64,000 bases of DNA from contig NC_135715.1 of assembly GCF_964656455.1 (NCBI RefSeq), positions 172,080,437 to 172,144,436 of the forward strand. The letters are read 5' to 3'. The notes beneath the pieces were generated by a model. That model made no database searches. It was not told the origin of the DNA and was given only the letters and a program-made list of their open reading frames with translations. Position 1 is the stretch's first letter. Each line of letters opens with the position of its first letter. The stretch is from Halichoerus grypus. Lineage: Eukaryota > Chordata > Mammalia > Carnivora > Phocidae. Below, piece by piece: positions 52,020-64,000 of this stretch. A program made the position numbers and the translations under genes.

Positions 52020-55000
52020 AACAAAAAAAAACCCTGCAATTTGAATAGAGATATTCTCAGACGACAGGTTATTTTTTATTATGCAATATCAGTATAACAC
52101 AGTAAAAAAAATACCTAAAGATAATCTTTAAAATACTGGATTAACTAATCTGTTCACTCAGAGAATAAATTTAACATTAAATCAAACACAATGATAGCCC
52201 TATATCCCCTCTTGTTCTCATTTAAATTTTCTATCTCTTTAAATAAAATGATAGCACTAACATGTTCATAGATCAAGCAATCTGGACAAGCTCAGCTTCA
52301 CTAAGTGTTTTATAATCATTCAAAAATCATTAAGTATTATTTGAAATGAGTGTTTCTTATATTTCAAGTGTTATTTGTTGATAAGCATACCAGTTTTGAA
52401 GTTGTGGCAGGACCAATTTTAAACAGTATTTGATCCATTAGTTTTCTAAAGTTGCCATTAACTTTTGAAAACAAAGGATAGCAATATAGACCTCCTAAGA
52501 CAATAAAATAGAAAAATACATCATCTTCCCTTCCATAAACTGAAATATGTTTGCAGTCTTTGTCAATAAATCAGCATGTGTATGCATTTCTCTGTTGTGC
52601 TGTACTTAAATTTACAACCAAGTAAGCATAGAACAAACCTCTATACATTACAACTAAGAACAAATGTATATGAATAAAATAGCACATACATACAAATATA
52701 TTACTGTAGTAAGTTATAAGATTAAACTGGCTCATTCTTAAATTCATAAGGTAAAAAACTTACAGATTCCAGAAATAGGGGAAAGACTTTTTCCTGCAGT
52801 AAATTATTGCAGACAATTGGACATAGAGAAGTGCAAACAACTTGGTCCATGCAAGCGTGAAGAATAAACAGATCACTAAATTTGGTTTATGCGGTGTTTA
52901 AGCACAGGCAAAGCAGTCTTTGCCTTTATAAGGCAAATGTATTTTAAAATCAATTTGTAATGTGACAGAAAGCCAGCAAAATAGTTTCAATAGTGGTATG
53001 ATATACTGTGATAGTTTAGTTCTAAGCAAACATGAATCAAGACCTCCATATCCTGTCAAGGCAACAAAGAACCTAACCTTGCTAAGGGAGTAATATGAAT
53101 TCCAAACAATGTGCTTCTTAAAGGAAAAGCTTAAGGTGAAAAATGGCACCAAGCTTTCTGGAAGAGAAGTACAATCATATTCCAAGTAGATGGTACTGCA
53201 GCCTCTATATTTTAAAGTACCTTAACATATTATCTCCTTCTTCGTGGACTACTTAGTACAAATAGTTTATTTATCAAAATGCTGAGAAGAAATTTTGAAT
53301 CAAAATATAGTAATCATTATTTTGCAAGGTTTGGTATGTTGTTGTTTTTTTTAATATAGTGAAAGTTAAAAATATTCATGTTTGTGAAAATCAGTATTTT
53401 AACTCCCTGAAATAGAAGTACAGGAAAAGCAACTTTAAAATCGTGAATTTGTTTTTAAAATAATAAACCTTTTTGTATTGCTTTCCAACATGACTTTAGA
53501 GGGGATAACAGCTCCTTGCTACAATATATTACTCATATTCTGTGTAAATGAAATGAAGAATATCATGAAACAATTTATAAAGTTTATAATCACAGTCGAT
53601 GAATCACATTTTACCTAATATCTATTTTTTGAGTGAAATATAATAAAATCCTGTATAAAGCATGTTCTTGTAAATAATCATCATTTCACATTTTATATTG
53701 CCACTTATCACTAAAGAGGTTTTCTTTAAATAATCTATGAAGATCAATTGTAAGGTATCTGAAGAATACAATTTGCAAGTATGGATGGCCTCTTAAGATT
53801 GGAATTCAACCTACAATGTATGCCTAATATTTCTATTTTACATCCATACTAGAACTAGGGGTGGCCAAAAGATCCAGTATTAATTACCTATGGTTCATTA
53901 GAAGGCACCAGGAGGGTAGGTACCAATATTTCTTATTCCTCACCAGTATGGATGATCTCAGCTGAATCATAACAAGCAAGGCAGTCCAGTCATATTTCCT
54001 TTTTCAATTACCGAAGCAGGGAAGAAACTGAAATTTTATTATGGTAATGGTATTCTCTGATACTTGCAATTAACAAAAAGAATGTATTCAATAGGAAGAG
54101 ATTCAGTTTCAAATCCAGACTGAAAGGGAAGAATGTGGGAGATTTGTTTCCACATATGGCAGAATAGTAATACAAGAACACCTCCCAGGAGGCCATACAG
54201 TGTTAAAGCCTGACTTTCATGTCGAAAAAAAATTATTTATTTATTTATTTTTAGTCAGAAATGTATTTGGAAAGATCCCTAAAACATACCTGTTTACCAG
54301 GTGATAAAACGAAGCAATTTAAAAACACAATCCCCTAATTTCCAAGACATTCAAGGGAAAGCATTGAGGAAAAGAGGGACAAGCACCTTAAGGGAAGCCT
54401 ACACTCAGGAGGCAGGACAAGCAAGATGATTAAAAGAAAAAAAAAAATAATAATAAGCCATAAGGGGAATATAATTTAAGCTTGAAAAACCTTATCTTGA
54501 AGAAAAGTTTGGGAATCTAAGTGAATAAGGAGGATACGAGGGGGAAGAGACTACAAATTATATCTGCTGACATTCTGCTTTTGGAAACACTCTCCAGTGC
54601 TGAGAGATTAAGCGCTGAGAACTGGGAAGTTCACAGAATTAGAATATCTGCCCCCAAAAGATGATGGCATTCCAGAACAAGTGTCATTACCCCTAATCCT
54701 GTCCTTTTCAGATTATTGAGATTTGAAATGGTCAGATCATTCCTTTCTGTGTTTCTGCCCAAAAGGTTCTCATGATCTGATGCTATTTGGTAGGAGGAAA
54801 AATCCACTGAAGGTGGATCCTCTTAGCCCCGGGGCCAAAATTTCATCATAAATACTAAAGGAAGAGAAAGAAAAAAAAAAAAAGAGAAGAAAGAGGAGGC
54901 AGAGAAGGAAAAAGAGGAAGTGAAAGAGATCTGATGGATCTTCAGCTTGAAAAAATGAAATAGAAATTGTGAAAATAATCCTATTTAACAACATTTAGGT

Positions 55001-55790
55001 TACAACTTGTAATTGTGTATTGATTCTTAGAATGAACAGAAAATGAGCCAAAATTTCATTGCTTTGAGCCATAACATTGCACACAAATGTTTTCAATAGT
55101 GAGATAGTAATAAGAGATTAATTCAATCCACATTTCCCCACAGGTCTCCCTTAACCCTTTAGTGTTCAAAGAATTCTCTTTCGAAGCTTCTACTCTGTCA
55201 TCACGCCTGCTGCTTTTGCCTTCTCCAGTGGTTGAATGATTACATTTGCATTTGTCTGTCATTCTAGCAGCTCTCCATTATCACTCTCAGTGACTTTATG
55301 CAAGTTTGAATCTTGTGGAATTTTTGCATTTTCACTTTGCCTTGCATTATATTTTACATCAGGCTGTCCAGATACTGATGCTTTAAGCCATGGGGAGTAT
55401 AAAGGCTAATGTTATACATAGAGAATTCTGTGTTCTTTGAGTGGGGACTAAATTTTATAAATGGCCAGTTTCATATTACGTATTTGTAAGAATTTTGTAT
55501 TTTGCTTTCCTATACGATCTGATATAAATCCAGGAATTTGATTATGGAAACTCAGAAGAAAGACCTCTCTGATCTGTGAATAATCAAGAATGGACTGTCT
55601 TTCCAAACGTCCATAAATGACTAAATTTTTATGTAAAGGAAACATAACCATTGAGAAACATGATTTTATTTCACCTTCAGAAATCTTGTTATGCTATCCT
55701 TAAGCCATAACAATATATTTTGGGCACCTATGACTAGTCTTTAGCAAGTCAGTTGTTCATCTTAAAATTTAACTTAAAAAAAAAAAAAAA
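52020..55790. other. Repeat-poor AT-rich block
   Basis: Almost 3.8 kb without a recognised SINE, L1, LTR or MIR, unlike the rest of the window. No open frame with protein character. Purine-rich runs near 54430-54450 and 54870-54930 (AGAGGAGGCAGAG type). Function unknown. Confidence 0.5.
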
Positions 55791-55891
55791 TCAGGGCGCC
55801 TGCCTGGCTCAGTCAGTAGAGCATACAATTCTTGATCTCGGGAGCATGAGTTCAAGTCCCATAGTGGGTGTAGAGATTATTTAAAAAAAAC
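55791..55891 (+). mobile_element. Short older-type SINE
   Basis: AGGGCGCCTGCCTGGCTCAG, CTTGATCTCGGGAGCATGAG and TAGAGATTATTTAAAAAA: same short form as 8081-8200. Target duplication TTTAACTTAAAAA at 55768-55780 and 55892-55904. Confidence 0.88.
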
Positions 55892-55904
55892 TTTAACTTA
55901 AAAA

Positions 55905-57150
55905 GAAAGCAGAAAAAAAATTGCTTACCCATTGTCTAAGTATGACTGGTGAGCTGTTAACAAAGAAAAGAGTTTCTATTTTAATTGCTTTTCTCTATGG
56001 CATTTTAAATTGGTAAAAATTATTAGTTTGTTAGGTTTGACTTTAATTTTGTTAAGTTGTTTGAATATGTAGGAAAAAATAACTATACGTTATGACAATT
56101 TGAAAAGCAATTATAATCTTATGATACAATGCATATGCACAGTCGGAAAAATATAATGTTGGTATGAGACATGTTGCTAGGGAATAAAGCTATCTCTATC
56201 AATTTGTATTTCTGGAAATTTCCTATTAAAGGGATGTATTGATTCGTTTTGAAATGAAAGTTTCTTCAGATTAATTTGAATTTTCAAATCAGGTTTACAC
56301 AATGAATTAAAATGATAAAGAATGTAAATCAAATTTAAGTATTCAATGCTTTTCAAAAAATAATTAAGGATGGATAATTTGGCAAAATCCCATTTATATT
56401 TTTAAATCTCCACATTCTATTTTTACTACTGGTATAGGGATAAAACCATTATAATGCATTGTAAAATTCATTTGTTTGGCTTTGCAAAAAAAGATTTGCT
56501 TTTGGAATAATGATCTTCACTGCCCAAATCACTTTGCATTTGGTTGCGTTAGAAGCCAAGTCAATGTCTGCCAAGAGGCAATCAGTAAATGAAAAGTTAA
56601 GAGATAGAGATACACCATCTTTAATGCTTTTCTATTCTAATAATTTGGTCCATATTGTGCCCTTCCTGAAACATGCATTTTAATCATTTCTTTATTTAGA
56701 ATTCTGTGAACCTTCTCATTGCTTTGAAGTAAGGGCCACTTCTGAAGATAGACATTTTGACTTCACTTTCCCCTTATGGTAGGCCACAAACATGCTCTAG
56801 CAATTATGAGAAGTGGCCAACCAGTTTCCTAGGACATTGGCCATAGGACTGTTTTCGAACATGGTCTACAGCGGGGATAAAAAACTCTCTCACACACACT
56901 ACTCCTCTCACTTTCTAATTAATGAGTAACAAAGAAGTGTGATTGTATAAGGATAGGTCAGTGAAATGATATAAACAACAATGTTGTCTTAAGGTGATTC
57001 TCAACTATTGTTAGTCTTGTTTTGAATTAAATTTTCAGTAAATCCAATTACACAGTAATTTTAGTTCATGTAACCCAAAATTTAGCAAGTTCTAGAAACT
57101 TAGTAGTATGTAAACATTACCAAATGATTTGAAATTTCCCAAGGAGGTTT
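55905..57150. other. Unassigned AT-rich intergenic sequence
   Basis: No repeat or coding signal recognised. Confidence 0.5.
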
Positions 57151-57170
57151 TAAAAATTATATACTTCTAT

Positions 57171-57351
57171 GGGGCGCCTGGGTGGCTCAGTCGTTAAGGG
57201 TCTGCCTTTGGCTCAGGTCATGATCCCAGGGTCCTGGCATCGGGCTCCCTCCTTGGCAGGAAGCCTGCTTCTCCCTCTCCCACTCCCCCTGCTTGTATTC
57301 CCTCTCTCGCTGTGTCTCTCTCTGTCAAATAAATAAATAAAATCTTTTAAA
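57171..57351 (+). mobile_element. Can-SINE with small internal deletion
   Basis: GGGGCGCCTGGGTGGCTCAG head. The GATCGAGCCCCG segment is missing after GGTCCTGGC. Very clean 19-base target duplication AAAAATTATATACTTCTAT at 57152-57170 and 57352-57370, so a recent insertion. Confidence 0.95.
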
Positions 57352-57379
57352 AAAAATTATATACTTCTATAGAAGTACA

Positions 57380-58620
57380 TGGGGACAAAAAAGACCATAA
57401 AAAGATTGGATCATAGTAACTGCTGCATCTTTCCTCCAAACAGTCTCTATGAATACTGCAAACATTATCTGTCATTTTACCTTTCTGAAGCTTTCAAACT
57501 CATGACAATATAAATTACAGAAATCAAAATATGGTAGAAAAACCCTGAATTGTGAGCCTGGATATGCCAGAGTTTGAGACTGGGCTCCTGCTCACTAGAG
57601 AAGTCACAATACTCATAAATTTAACTTTCGATTGAATCCCCTCATCTGCTTTGCTCCAACTTAATCTGTCTACTTAAGGCAGACAAATTGCTGCTTGGTC
57701 TTGCATTTGTGATTATCTCACTTTGACTTGCTTCTGCATTTACTTTTACCCCCAAAAGTGTTTTTTTGTTCCTTTCTTCCGAAGAGAAGAACCTTTTGTC
57801 ATGCAAGAAATCAATACAGATATAAGAACTCATGGGCAATTTCCTCAAATTCAACCCACCTTCCTCTTTATCCTAAGCGTTTAGCAATCCTTTTAGCTTT
57901 GTATACAGCTGTAACTGATAGTGAAAAGACTTAATGAATTTGAATAGTCTCCCTTGAATGTATCCTAGCTCCTCAATTATAGCTAGTGATTGTCATTATT
58001 CTGTAGTTCATAGAATCATGGAATCTGTTCTCCTTTTACTAAAGAAATGATGCATTTAAACTTGCAACTAGACTGCCCACCTTTGAGGAACTGCCTACCA
58101 TGCCAAGATCCTCTTTTTGAGAGGACTTCTGTAGTAAGTGCCTGATGCGTCACTGGACCTGCTGATGCTTATCGCATAACTAATTGACAAGGGCTAGGGA
58201 GTCTGCCATGAAAGCTCTTTCCAAAGGAGATGACCTCTAAGAATGCTTCAGGGTCAACCAATTAGATCCTTTCTGTGAGGGAAGTCAAAACTCAGGCTGG
58301 AAGGAGCTAAATCACCATGATGATGGGACAAGTAGACCAGAGAGATGCTGTGTGCTGAAAAATGTGATAGTCTGAGACAACAAACTGATACATGCATGGG
58401 TCACTGGAACGGCCACCTAATAGCTGAATGCCATCATGCAATTTCATGCTTGTGTCTATACTGTGTCCATATTTCATGTACTGAGTAAAGGCCAATCAAA
58501 GTAAATACCATTTTCTCAGTAATGGAACTTGAGAACAGTGTTGGGAATTTTGAGTGATAACATACTGAAATCAAGAAAAGCTTTTGCACAGCAGTCAGTA
58601 CCACCATACTTGGGCTGCAA
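57380..58620. other. Unassigned intergenic sequence
   Basis: Only a weak MIR-like trace around 57545-57655. Nothing else supported. Confidence 0.45.
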
Positions 58621-58761
58621 GGAGACTGTGGTAGGCTACACTGGCCCCCAAAGATAGGCAGGTCCTCATCCCCAGAACCTATGAAAGTTCTACATAGCAA
58701 ATGAGACTTTGCAGATGTCATTAAGGTAAAGACTTTAAGATTGGGAGATTATCTGGATTAC

Positions 58762-58809
58762 CTAAATGCAATCACAAGTGTCATGCTAAATGCAATCACA
58801 AGTGTCATG
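58762..58809 (+). repeat. 24-base perfect tandem duplication
   Basis: Two identical adjacent 24-base units, each beginning CTAAATGCAATCAC, within the MLT1 LTR. Confidence 0.95.
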
Positions 58810-58881
58810 AGATGGAGACAGAAGAGGAGAAGGTGGTACATGATGATGAAGCAAAGAGAGATTTGAAAATGTAACATTGCT

Positions 58882-59021
58882 TGCTGGGGTTCCTGGGTGG
58901 CTCAGTTGGTTGAACATCCGACTCTTGATCTCAGCTCAGGTCTTCATCTCAGGGTTGTGAGTTCAAGCTTCATGTTGGGCTCCATACTGGGAGTGGAGCC
59001 TACTTAAATAAAAAAAATGTA
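58882..59021 (+). mobile_element. Older Can-SINE
   Basis: GGTTCCTGGGTGGCTCAGTT head, shortened body and TAAATAAAAAAAATG tail. Its target duplication AAAATGTAACATTGCT is at 58866-58881 and, beyond the next SINE, at 59219-59234. Confidence 0.88.
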
Positions 59022-59218
59022 GGGGCGCCTGGGTGGCTCAGTCGTTAAGCATCTGCCTTCGGCTCAGGTCAGGATCCCAGGGTCCTGGGATCGAGCCCCG
59101 CATTGGGCTCCCTGCTCGGCGGGAAGCCTGCTTCTCCCTCTCCCTCTCCCCCTGCTTGTGTTCCCTCTCTCGCTATCTCTCTCACTGTCAAATAAATAAA
59201 TAAAATCTTAAAAAAAAA
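59022..59218 (+). mobile_element. Can-SINE inserted into the tail of the previous SINE
   Basis: GGGGCGCCTGGGTGGCTCAG head, full body and tail. Target duplication AAAAAAATGTA on both sides, overlapping the outer SINE duplication. Confidence 0.93.
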
Positions 59219-59905
59219 AAAATGTAACATTGCTGACCTTGAAGATGGAGGAAGGGACCATGAGCCAAGGAATGCATCTCTAGAAGCCAGAAAAGGCAAG
59301 GGAATAGATTCTCCCCTAGAGCCTCCTGAGGGAGTGTGGTCCTGCCAACACCTTTGTTTCGGTCCAATAAAGCTGATTTTGGACTCTTGACTCCAAGAAC
59401 TAACTGTAAGAGAATAAGTATGAGTTGTTTTATGCCACCAAGTGTGTAATAAATTGGGCAGTAGGAAACTAATATCGAGGTGTATGTGCATATCCTATCT
59501 CTGAATGTAATAAATAGAAGAGGAGATACATATTAAAGATTTCTTTTCTTTTCCTCATCAATAACTAGATTTATGTACCTATTTAATATAAAATTCAATA
59601 AACTGACAATCAAGCATTGTTCCTGGCCAGATTTTGATTAAGTATGACATCTGATTATCTTCACCTAGCAGATAAATTCTTGAAATTATTAATACTCATG
59701 TGAATTGGCACACTCTGCGTTAGTATTATTGATGTCAAAAAATGTATACGAAAATATAAAATCTGACTTGATATCTTTGAAATCTTTTTATTATTTAGTT
59801 TTATCAAAGTAGTAGCACATATTATATTAATGTTTTAATTTAAATTGCGTTAGTTTTATACTATGATTTATGTTTAATTTTAAATTTTATTTTCTATGTA
59901 TATAT

Positions 59906-60107
59906 ATATATTTTTTAAAGATTTCTTATTTATTTATTTGAGAGAGAGAGAATGAGAGAGAGCAAGCACATGAGAGGGGGGAGGGTCAGAGGGAGAAGCA
60001 GACTCCCTGCCGAGCAGGGAGCCCGATGCGGGACTCGATCCAGGGACTCCAGGATCATGACCTGAGCCGAAGGCAGTCGCCTAACCAACTGAGCCACCCA
60101 GGCACCC
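59906..60107 (-). mobile_element. Can-SINE, reverse orientation
   Basis: Starts TTTTTTAAAGATTTC and ends AACTGAGCCACCCAGGCACC. Target duplication TCTATGTATATAT at 59893-59905 and 60108-60120. Confidence 0.93.
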
Positions 60108-60798
60108 TCTATGTATATATTATTTAAGTTTATAGGAACTGTGAACCTGAGGAGAGTAGGCTTAGTCTTATCTTTGTGTTTAAGTCAACATCAGAGTCTG
60201 AAACATTTTTTAAGCTACTATTTTAAAAGCTAGTAGACTGAGAAACATTATTCAAAATCTTTGTGAGGCTTAGCAGGCAATGGCTTTCTATTCCGCCACA
60301 CCGTTAAAAGGTAAACAGGCATATTAAACATTTCTAGAATTTATTTGAGCAAAAAGCAATTCCTTCCAATCAGGTGGTGCCAAACCGGAAGTGGTGAGGA
60401 GCCTTCTACCTCCAGGAACCAGGAGATTGCCTGCTTATGACTGGTTGTCTTTAGTGTTTTGATTTTATAACCTCAAGACATTTATAGGCTTAGATTTTGA
60501 TTTGCTTGCATAGGCGATCCAGGCATTAGAGCTACCTCAGTCTAATGCCTCCCTGTTTCATTAAGTTAACAATACTTTCCCAATAAACTTCCAGTAATAG
60601 AATATGTTTCTTGAAGCCTAAGAAATCTCAAAATGCCCCTACTTATGTACACCTTATTGTTTAAGGTATTCCCAGATACCTCTGCTCTGGGATGTAATTT
60701 GACAAATGCAGTCTTTACAATAAATTCACCGGGTGGGTGAGTGAAGCATAGTTTTCAAAATAACCAATACCCACTCTGGTTAGAACTCTTGTAGTTTG

Positions 60799-61009
60799 GA
60801 GGCACCTGGATGGCTCAGTCAGCTAAGCGATGGACTATTGGTTTCAGCTCAGTCAAGATCTCCAGGTTGTGAGATAGAGCCCCAAGTTGGGCTCCCCTCA
60901 GCGGGGAGTCTGTGGAGATTCTCTCTCCCTCTTCCTGTCCCCTGACTCACACGCTCTCTCTCCCTCTTTCTCTCTAAAGTAAATAAATAAATCTTAAGAA
61001 AAAAAAAAG
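60799..61009 (+). mobile_element. Older Can-SINE
   Basis: GAGGCACCTGGATGGCTCAG head, CT-rich body and TAAATAAATAAATCTTAAG tail. Target duplication GAACTCTTGTAGTTTG at 60783-60798 and 61010-61025. Confidence 0.93.
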
Positions 61010-61062
61010 GAACTCTTGTAGTTTGAATACACAAAGTTTCAGTTAAGATGATATTAATCCTT

Positions 61063-61488
61063 GGGGTACCTGGGTGGCTCAGTCGGTTAGGCAACTGACT
61101 CTTTTTTTTTTTTTTTAAGATTTTATTTATTTATTTGAGAGAGAGAGAATGAGAGAGAGCACATGAGAGGGGGGAGGGTCAGAGGGAGAAGCAGACTCCC
61201 TGCCGAGCAGGGAGCCCGATGCGGGACTCGATCCAGGGACTCCAGGATCATGACCTGAGCCGAAGGCAGTTGCTTAACCAACTGAGCCACCCAGGCGCCC
61301 CTAGGCAACTGACTCTTGATTTCAGTTTAGGTCATGATCTCCGGGTCGTGGGATCAAGTCCCAAACTGGGCTCCATGCTCAGTACAGAGTCTGCTTGAGA
61401 TTCTCTCTCTCCCTCTCTCTCAGCCCCTCCCCCTGCTCATGCTTTCTTTCCCTCTAAATAAATAAGTAAATCTTAAAAAAAAAGACAG
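61063..61488 (+). mobile_element. Outer Can-SINE split by a reverse Can-SINE
   Basis: Left part 61063-61103 and right part 61302-61488. Outer target duplication TATTAATCCTT at 61052-61062 and 61489-61499. Confidence 0.92.
61104..61301 (-). mobile_element. Inner Can-SINE, reverse orientation
   Basis: Poly-T start and end ACTGAGCCACCCAGGCGCCC. Target duplication TAGGCAACTGACTCTT at 61088-61103 and 61302-61317. The insertion is in the first third of the outer SINE. Confidence 0.95.
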
Positions 61489-61499
61489 TATTAATCCTT

Positions 61500-62965
61500 A
61501 GATGACAGTTTATGCAATATAAATTCAATAAGTAAGAAACAATAGACAGTGAATTGATGGTGATTGAGGTTCCAAAGGTAAACCCCTTAGGTTTTACTCA
61601 ATATCTCTGAAAACTGCTTTGTCATTTCCTCCAGGAGGCTTACTAGGGTCCCCAGGGTCCACTAGTATGCATAATGCTATTCCTTCATACTTTCAGGGTA
61701 CCTATCCTTGCTGTGCTGTTTCCCCATTCAACAGTGGGGAGAAGGCAGGGGCAGGTGTTTGTTTTATTAATCACCATATCCCTACTATCTCAAAGGCAGG
61801 AACTCCTTTTCCCTCATACCAACATACCTAGTATATAGTGGACACCCAATTAATGTTTGTTCAATGAGGCTAGTTTCTACACGTGCTATGTTCTGGGAGG
61901 AGAAGCACTTCCTCAGGGGCTACCCAGCAAATGTCAAGCCTTTTAAACTGTCACCTAGAAAAATCTGACACTGGCAACATTAACCTTTAGAAGGCATCTT
62001 AGCATTTACTTAAAGGCTATGTTTTGCAAGGAATAACAGGCTACATCTAAAGTCTGGTAATGTACTCCAATAACACAGATTTAATAAAAATGTAGAATGG
62101 ATTGAGAAATTATCGAAAACCATAAACTCACAGCTTATTACTCTATAGCAAAGAACATATTCTCTGGTTAATCTTCTTCTACGTCCTAAAGATCTATGAC
62201 CACTTAATCAGCCTCAGAATCCAGTCAGATCAATTACCATATTAGTTCTTACAGCTTCCAGACAGGAGTATCCTTCATCTGCCCAAATCCTCATGTTCCC
62301 TTGTGGATCTAGGTTTCATTGTATCACCAGGTGAAAGCTTATTTTAAAAATGTCATGTGCTTTGAGAGATTTGCCCTGTTTAAAAAAAAGAAATGGAAAA
62401 ATAGGGAGCTTTGAAATCATGAGCAGTACAATTGAACTTAATCTGTGTCTACTAAGGCCTTATCTATGTTCACTACTCTGTTCAATGCTGTGGGGTGTAT
62501 AAAAGAGGCACAAAACATGAGACTTTATGCAGCCCTATGGCACAGTCATGTAAAATATTTAATAACATTAAAAAGCAAGAGTGTGATTAAGTGTCAAAAT
62601 GAGATGTGTAGTCAGTAAGTGCTTTTGAAGTTCTGCTGAAAGATATCCACAGGGATGTCTAAGGGAGTTGGCCCAAGGCAGATTCAAGACAGCCCTACAG
62701 TGGACCACAGATTTGGGTAGAGGCAACTGTAGAGATCTCTGAGCAACCATGGTAGCATAAATACAATCATGAGGAGAGGGAGAAGAATAACCAACAAGGG
62801 GAAAATGAGAGGAGAAAAGGAAATAGGAGAAATTTTAGAAGGTCAAGACCAAGGAGAAACATCAAACTGAAAAGTAGACATTATAAAATTATACAGTTAG
62901 ATCTGGGTCTGAGCTGACAGCTGAAGAGACGCCATTATAACATTTTAATTTTTGCATTTGTTTAA
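61500..62965. other. Intergenic sequence with weak L2 traces
   Basis: TAGTATATAGTGGACACCCA with TTAATGTTTGTTCAATGAGG (about 61830-61868) looks like an L2 3' end. No other feature supported. Confidence 0.45.
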
Positions 62966-62969
62966 GCCA

Positions 62970-64000
62970 GGGATTCTTTTTTTAAAAATATTTTATTTAA
63001 ATTCAATTTAATTAACATATATTGTATTATTAGTTTCAGAGGTAAAATTTAGTGACTCATCAGTAGCATACAATACCCATTGTTCATTACTTCAAGTGCC
63101 CTCCATAATGCCCATCACCCAATTACCCCACCCCCCCACTGACCCCTCCAGCAACCTCAGTTTATTTCCTATAGTTATGAGTCTCTTATGCTTTGCCTCC
63201 TTCTCTGTTTTCATCTTATTTTATTTTTCCTTCCCTCCCCCTATGTTCATCTGTTTTGTTTCTTAACTTCCACTTATAAGTGAAATCATACGGTCTTTGT
63301 CTTTCTCTGACTGACTTATTTCACTTAGCATGATACCCTCTAGTTCTATCCACGTCATTGCAAATGGCAAGATTTCATTCTTTTTGATGGCTGAGTAATA
63401 TACCATTGTATATATATACACCACATCTCCTTTATCCATTCATCTGTCTTTGGACATCTGGGCTTTTTCCATAGTTTGGTTATTGTGGACATTGCTGCTA
63501 TAAACATTGGGGTGCAGACGCCCCTTTGAATCACTATGTTTGTATCCTTTGGAGAAACAGTAGTGTAATTGCTGGGTCATAGGGTAGTTCTACTTTTAAC
63601 TTTTTGAGGAACCTCCATACTGTTTTCCAGAGAGGCTGCAGCAGTTTGCATTACCACCAACAGTGTAAGAGAGTTCCCCTTTCTCCGCATCCTCGCCAAC
63701 ATCTGTCGTTTCCTGACTTGTTCATTTTAGCCATTCTAACTGGTGTGAGGTGGTATCTCATTGTGGTTTTGATTTGTACTTCCCTGATGGCTAGTGATGT
63801 TGAGCACTTTTTCATGTCTGTTGGCCATTTGGATGTCTTCTTTGCAGAAATGTCTGTTCATATCTTCTGCCCATTTCTTGACTGGGTTTTTTGTATTCTG
63901 GGTGCTGAGTTTGGTAAATTCTTTATAGATTTTGGATACTAGTCCTTTATCTGATATGACATTTGCAAATATCTTCTCCCATTCCATAGGTTGCCTTTTA
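62970..64000 (-). mobile_element. L1 3' end in reverse, running off the window
   Basis: Begins with a T-rich tail (TTTTTTTAAAAATATTTTAT), then a reverse L1 3' UTR and ORF2 C-terminal region. The minus-strand frame 63736-63987 reads [15 protein letters not shown] and [15 protein letters not shown], homologous to the copy at 11551-12291. Frames are broken. The rest lies beyond the right edge. Confidence 0.9.

Larger units (their letters stand above)
58627..59476 (+). mobile_element. MLT1-type LTR interrupted by two SINEs
   Basis: TGTGGTAGGCTACACTGGCC start, TCCTCATCCCCAGAACCTAT, and after the SINEs CCTGCCAACACCTTTGTTTC and TTGTTTTATGCCACCAAGTG with an ending AGGAAACTAATATC. Contains a 24-base tandem duplication at 58762-58809. 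Confidence 0.75.

Noticed and set aside
59069..59491. 140-codon minus frame
   Set aside because: Runs through a Can-SINE in antisense and an MLT1 LTR; no protein character.

Overview
The window is mammalian nuclear DNA. The genome is almost certainly a carnivoran and probably a caniform (dog, bear, seal or weasel side). It carries about twenty tRNA-derived Can-SINE copies with the GGGGCGCCTGGGTGGCTC head and an AATAAAATCTTTAAA tail, a carnivore-type L1, MLT1-type LTRs, MIR/L2 remnants and hAT-type DNA transposon relics. The species is not identifiable from the sequence alone.

The only protein-coding gene I can support is BARD1, the RING/ankyrin/BRCT partner of BRCA1. It runs on the minus strand from a CpG-island promoter near 40.2-40.6 kb towards the left edge. 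Coding exons 1 (40212-40354), 2 (29312-29368), 4 (16219-17171), 5 (2721-2801) and 6 (840-1012) are present with canonical splice sites and phases that agree with the human gene as I remember it. Exons 7-11 (end of the ankyrin domain, linker and BRCT repeats) lie beyond the left edge. I could not find exon 3 (second half of the RING finger) anywhere between exons 2 and 4. A 200-base N placeholder at 27253-27452 lies in that interval and is the likely reason.

Layout: 1-839 intron 6; 840-1012 exon 6; 1013-2720 intron 5; 2721-2801 exon 5; 2802-16218 intron 4, which contains a rearranged L1 nested in an old LTR (8081-12764) and five Can-SINEs; 16219-17171 exon 4; 17172-29311 introns 3 and 2 with old L1/L2 relics, an LTR-like element, an inverted repeat and the gap; 29312-29368 exon 2; 29369-40211 intron 1; 40212-40620 exon 1 and promoter; 40621-64000 non-coding DNA upstream of BARD1. 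The upstream part holds an L1 cut by a solo retroviral LTR (42538-43191), many Can-SINEs (two nested clusters at 58.9-59.2 and 61.1-61.5 kb), an interrupted MLT1 LTR, a repeat-poor AT-rich block (52.0-55.8 kb), and a second antisense L1 running off the right edge.

The most useful points for follow-up are: the missing RING exon beside an assembly gap; an L1 copy with two large internal deletions, at least one of which may be a splice junction; the inverted repeat in the exon 2-4 interval; the two E2F-type motifs in the BARD1 promoter; and a five-codon difference from human in exon 1. I found no sign of a new multi-gene system. Long open frames in the CpG island and the 906-codon frame over the L1 are not host genes.
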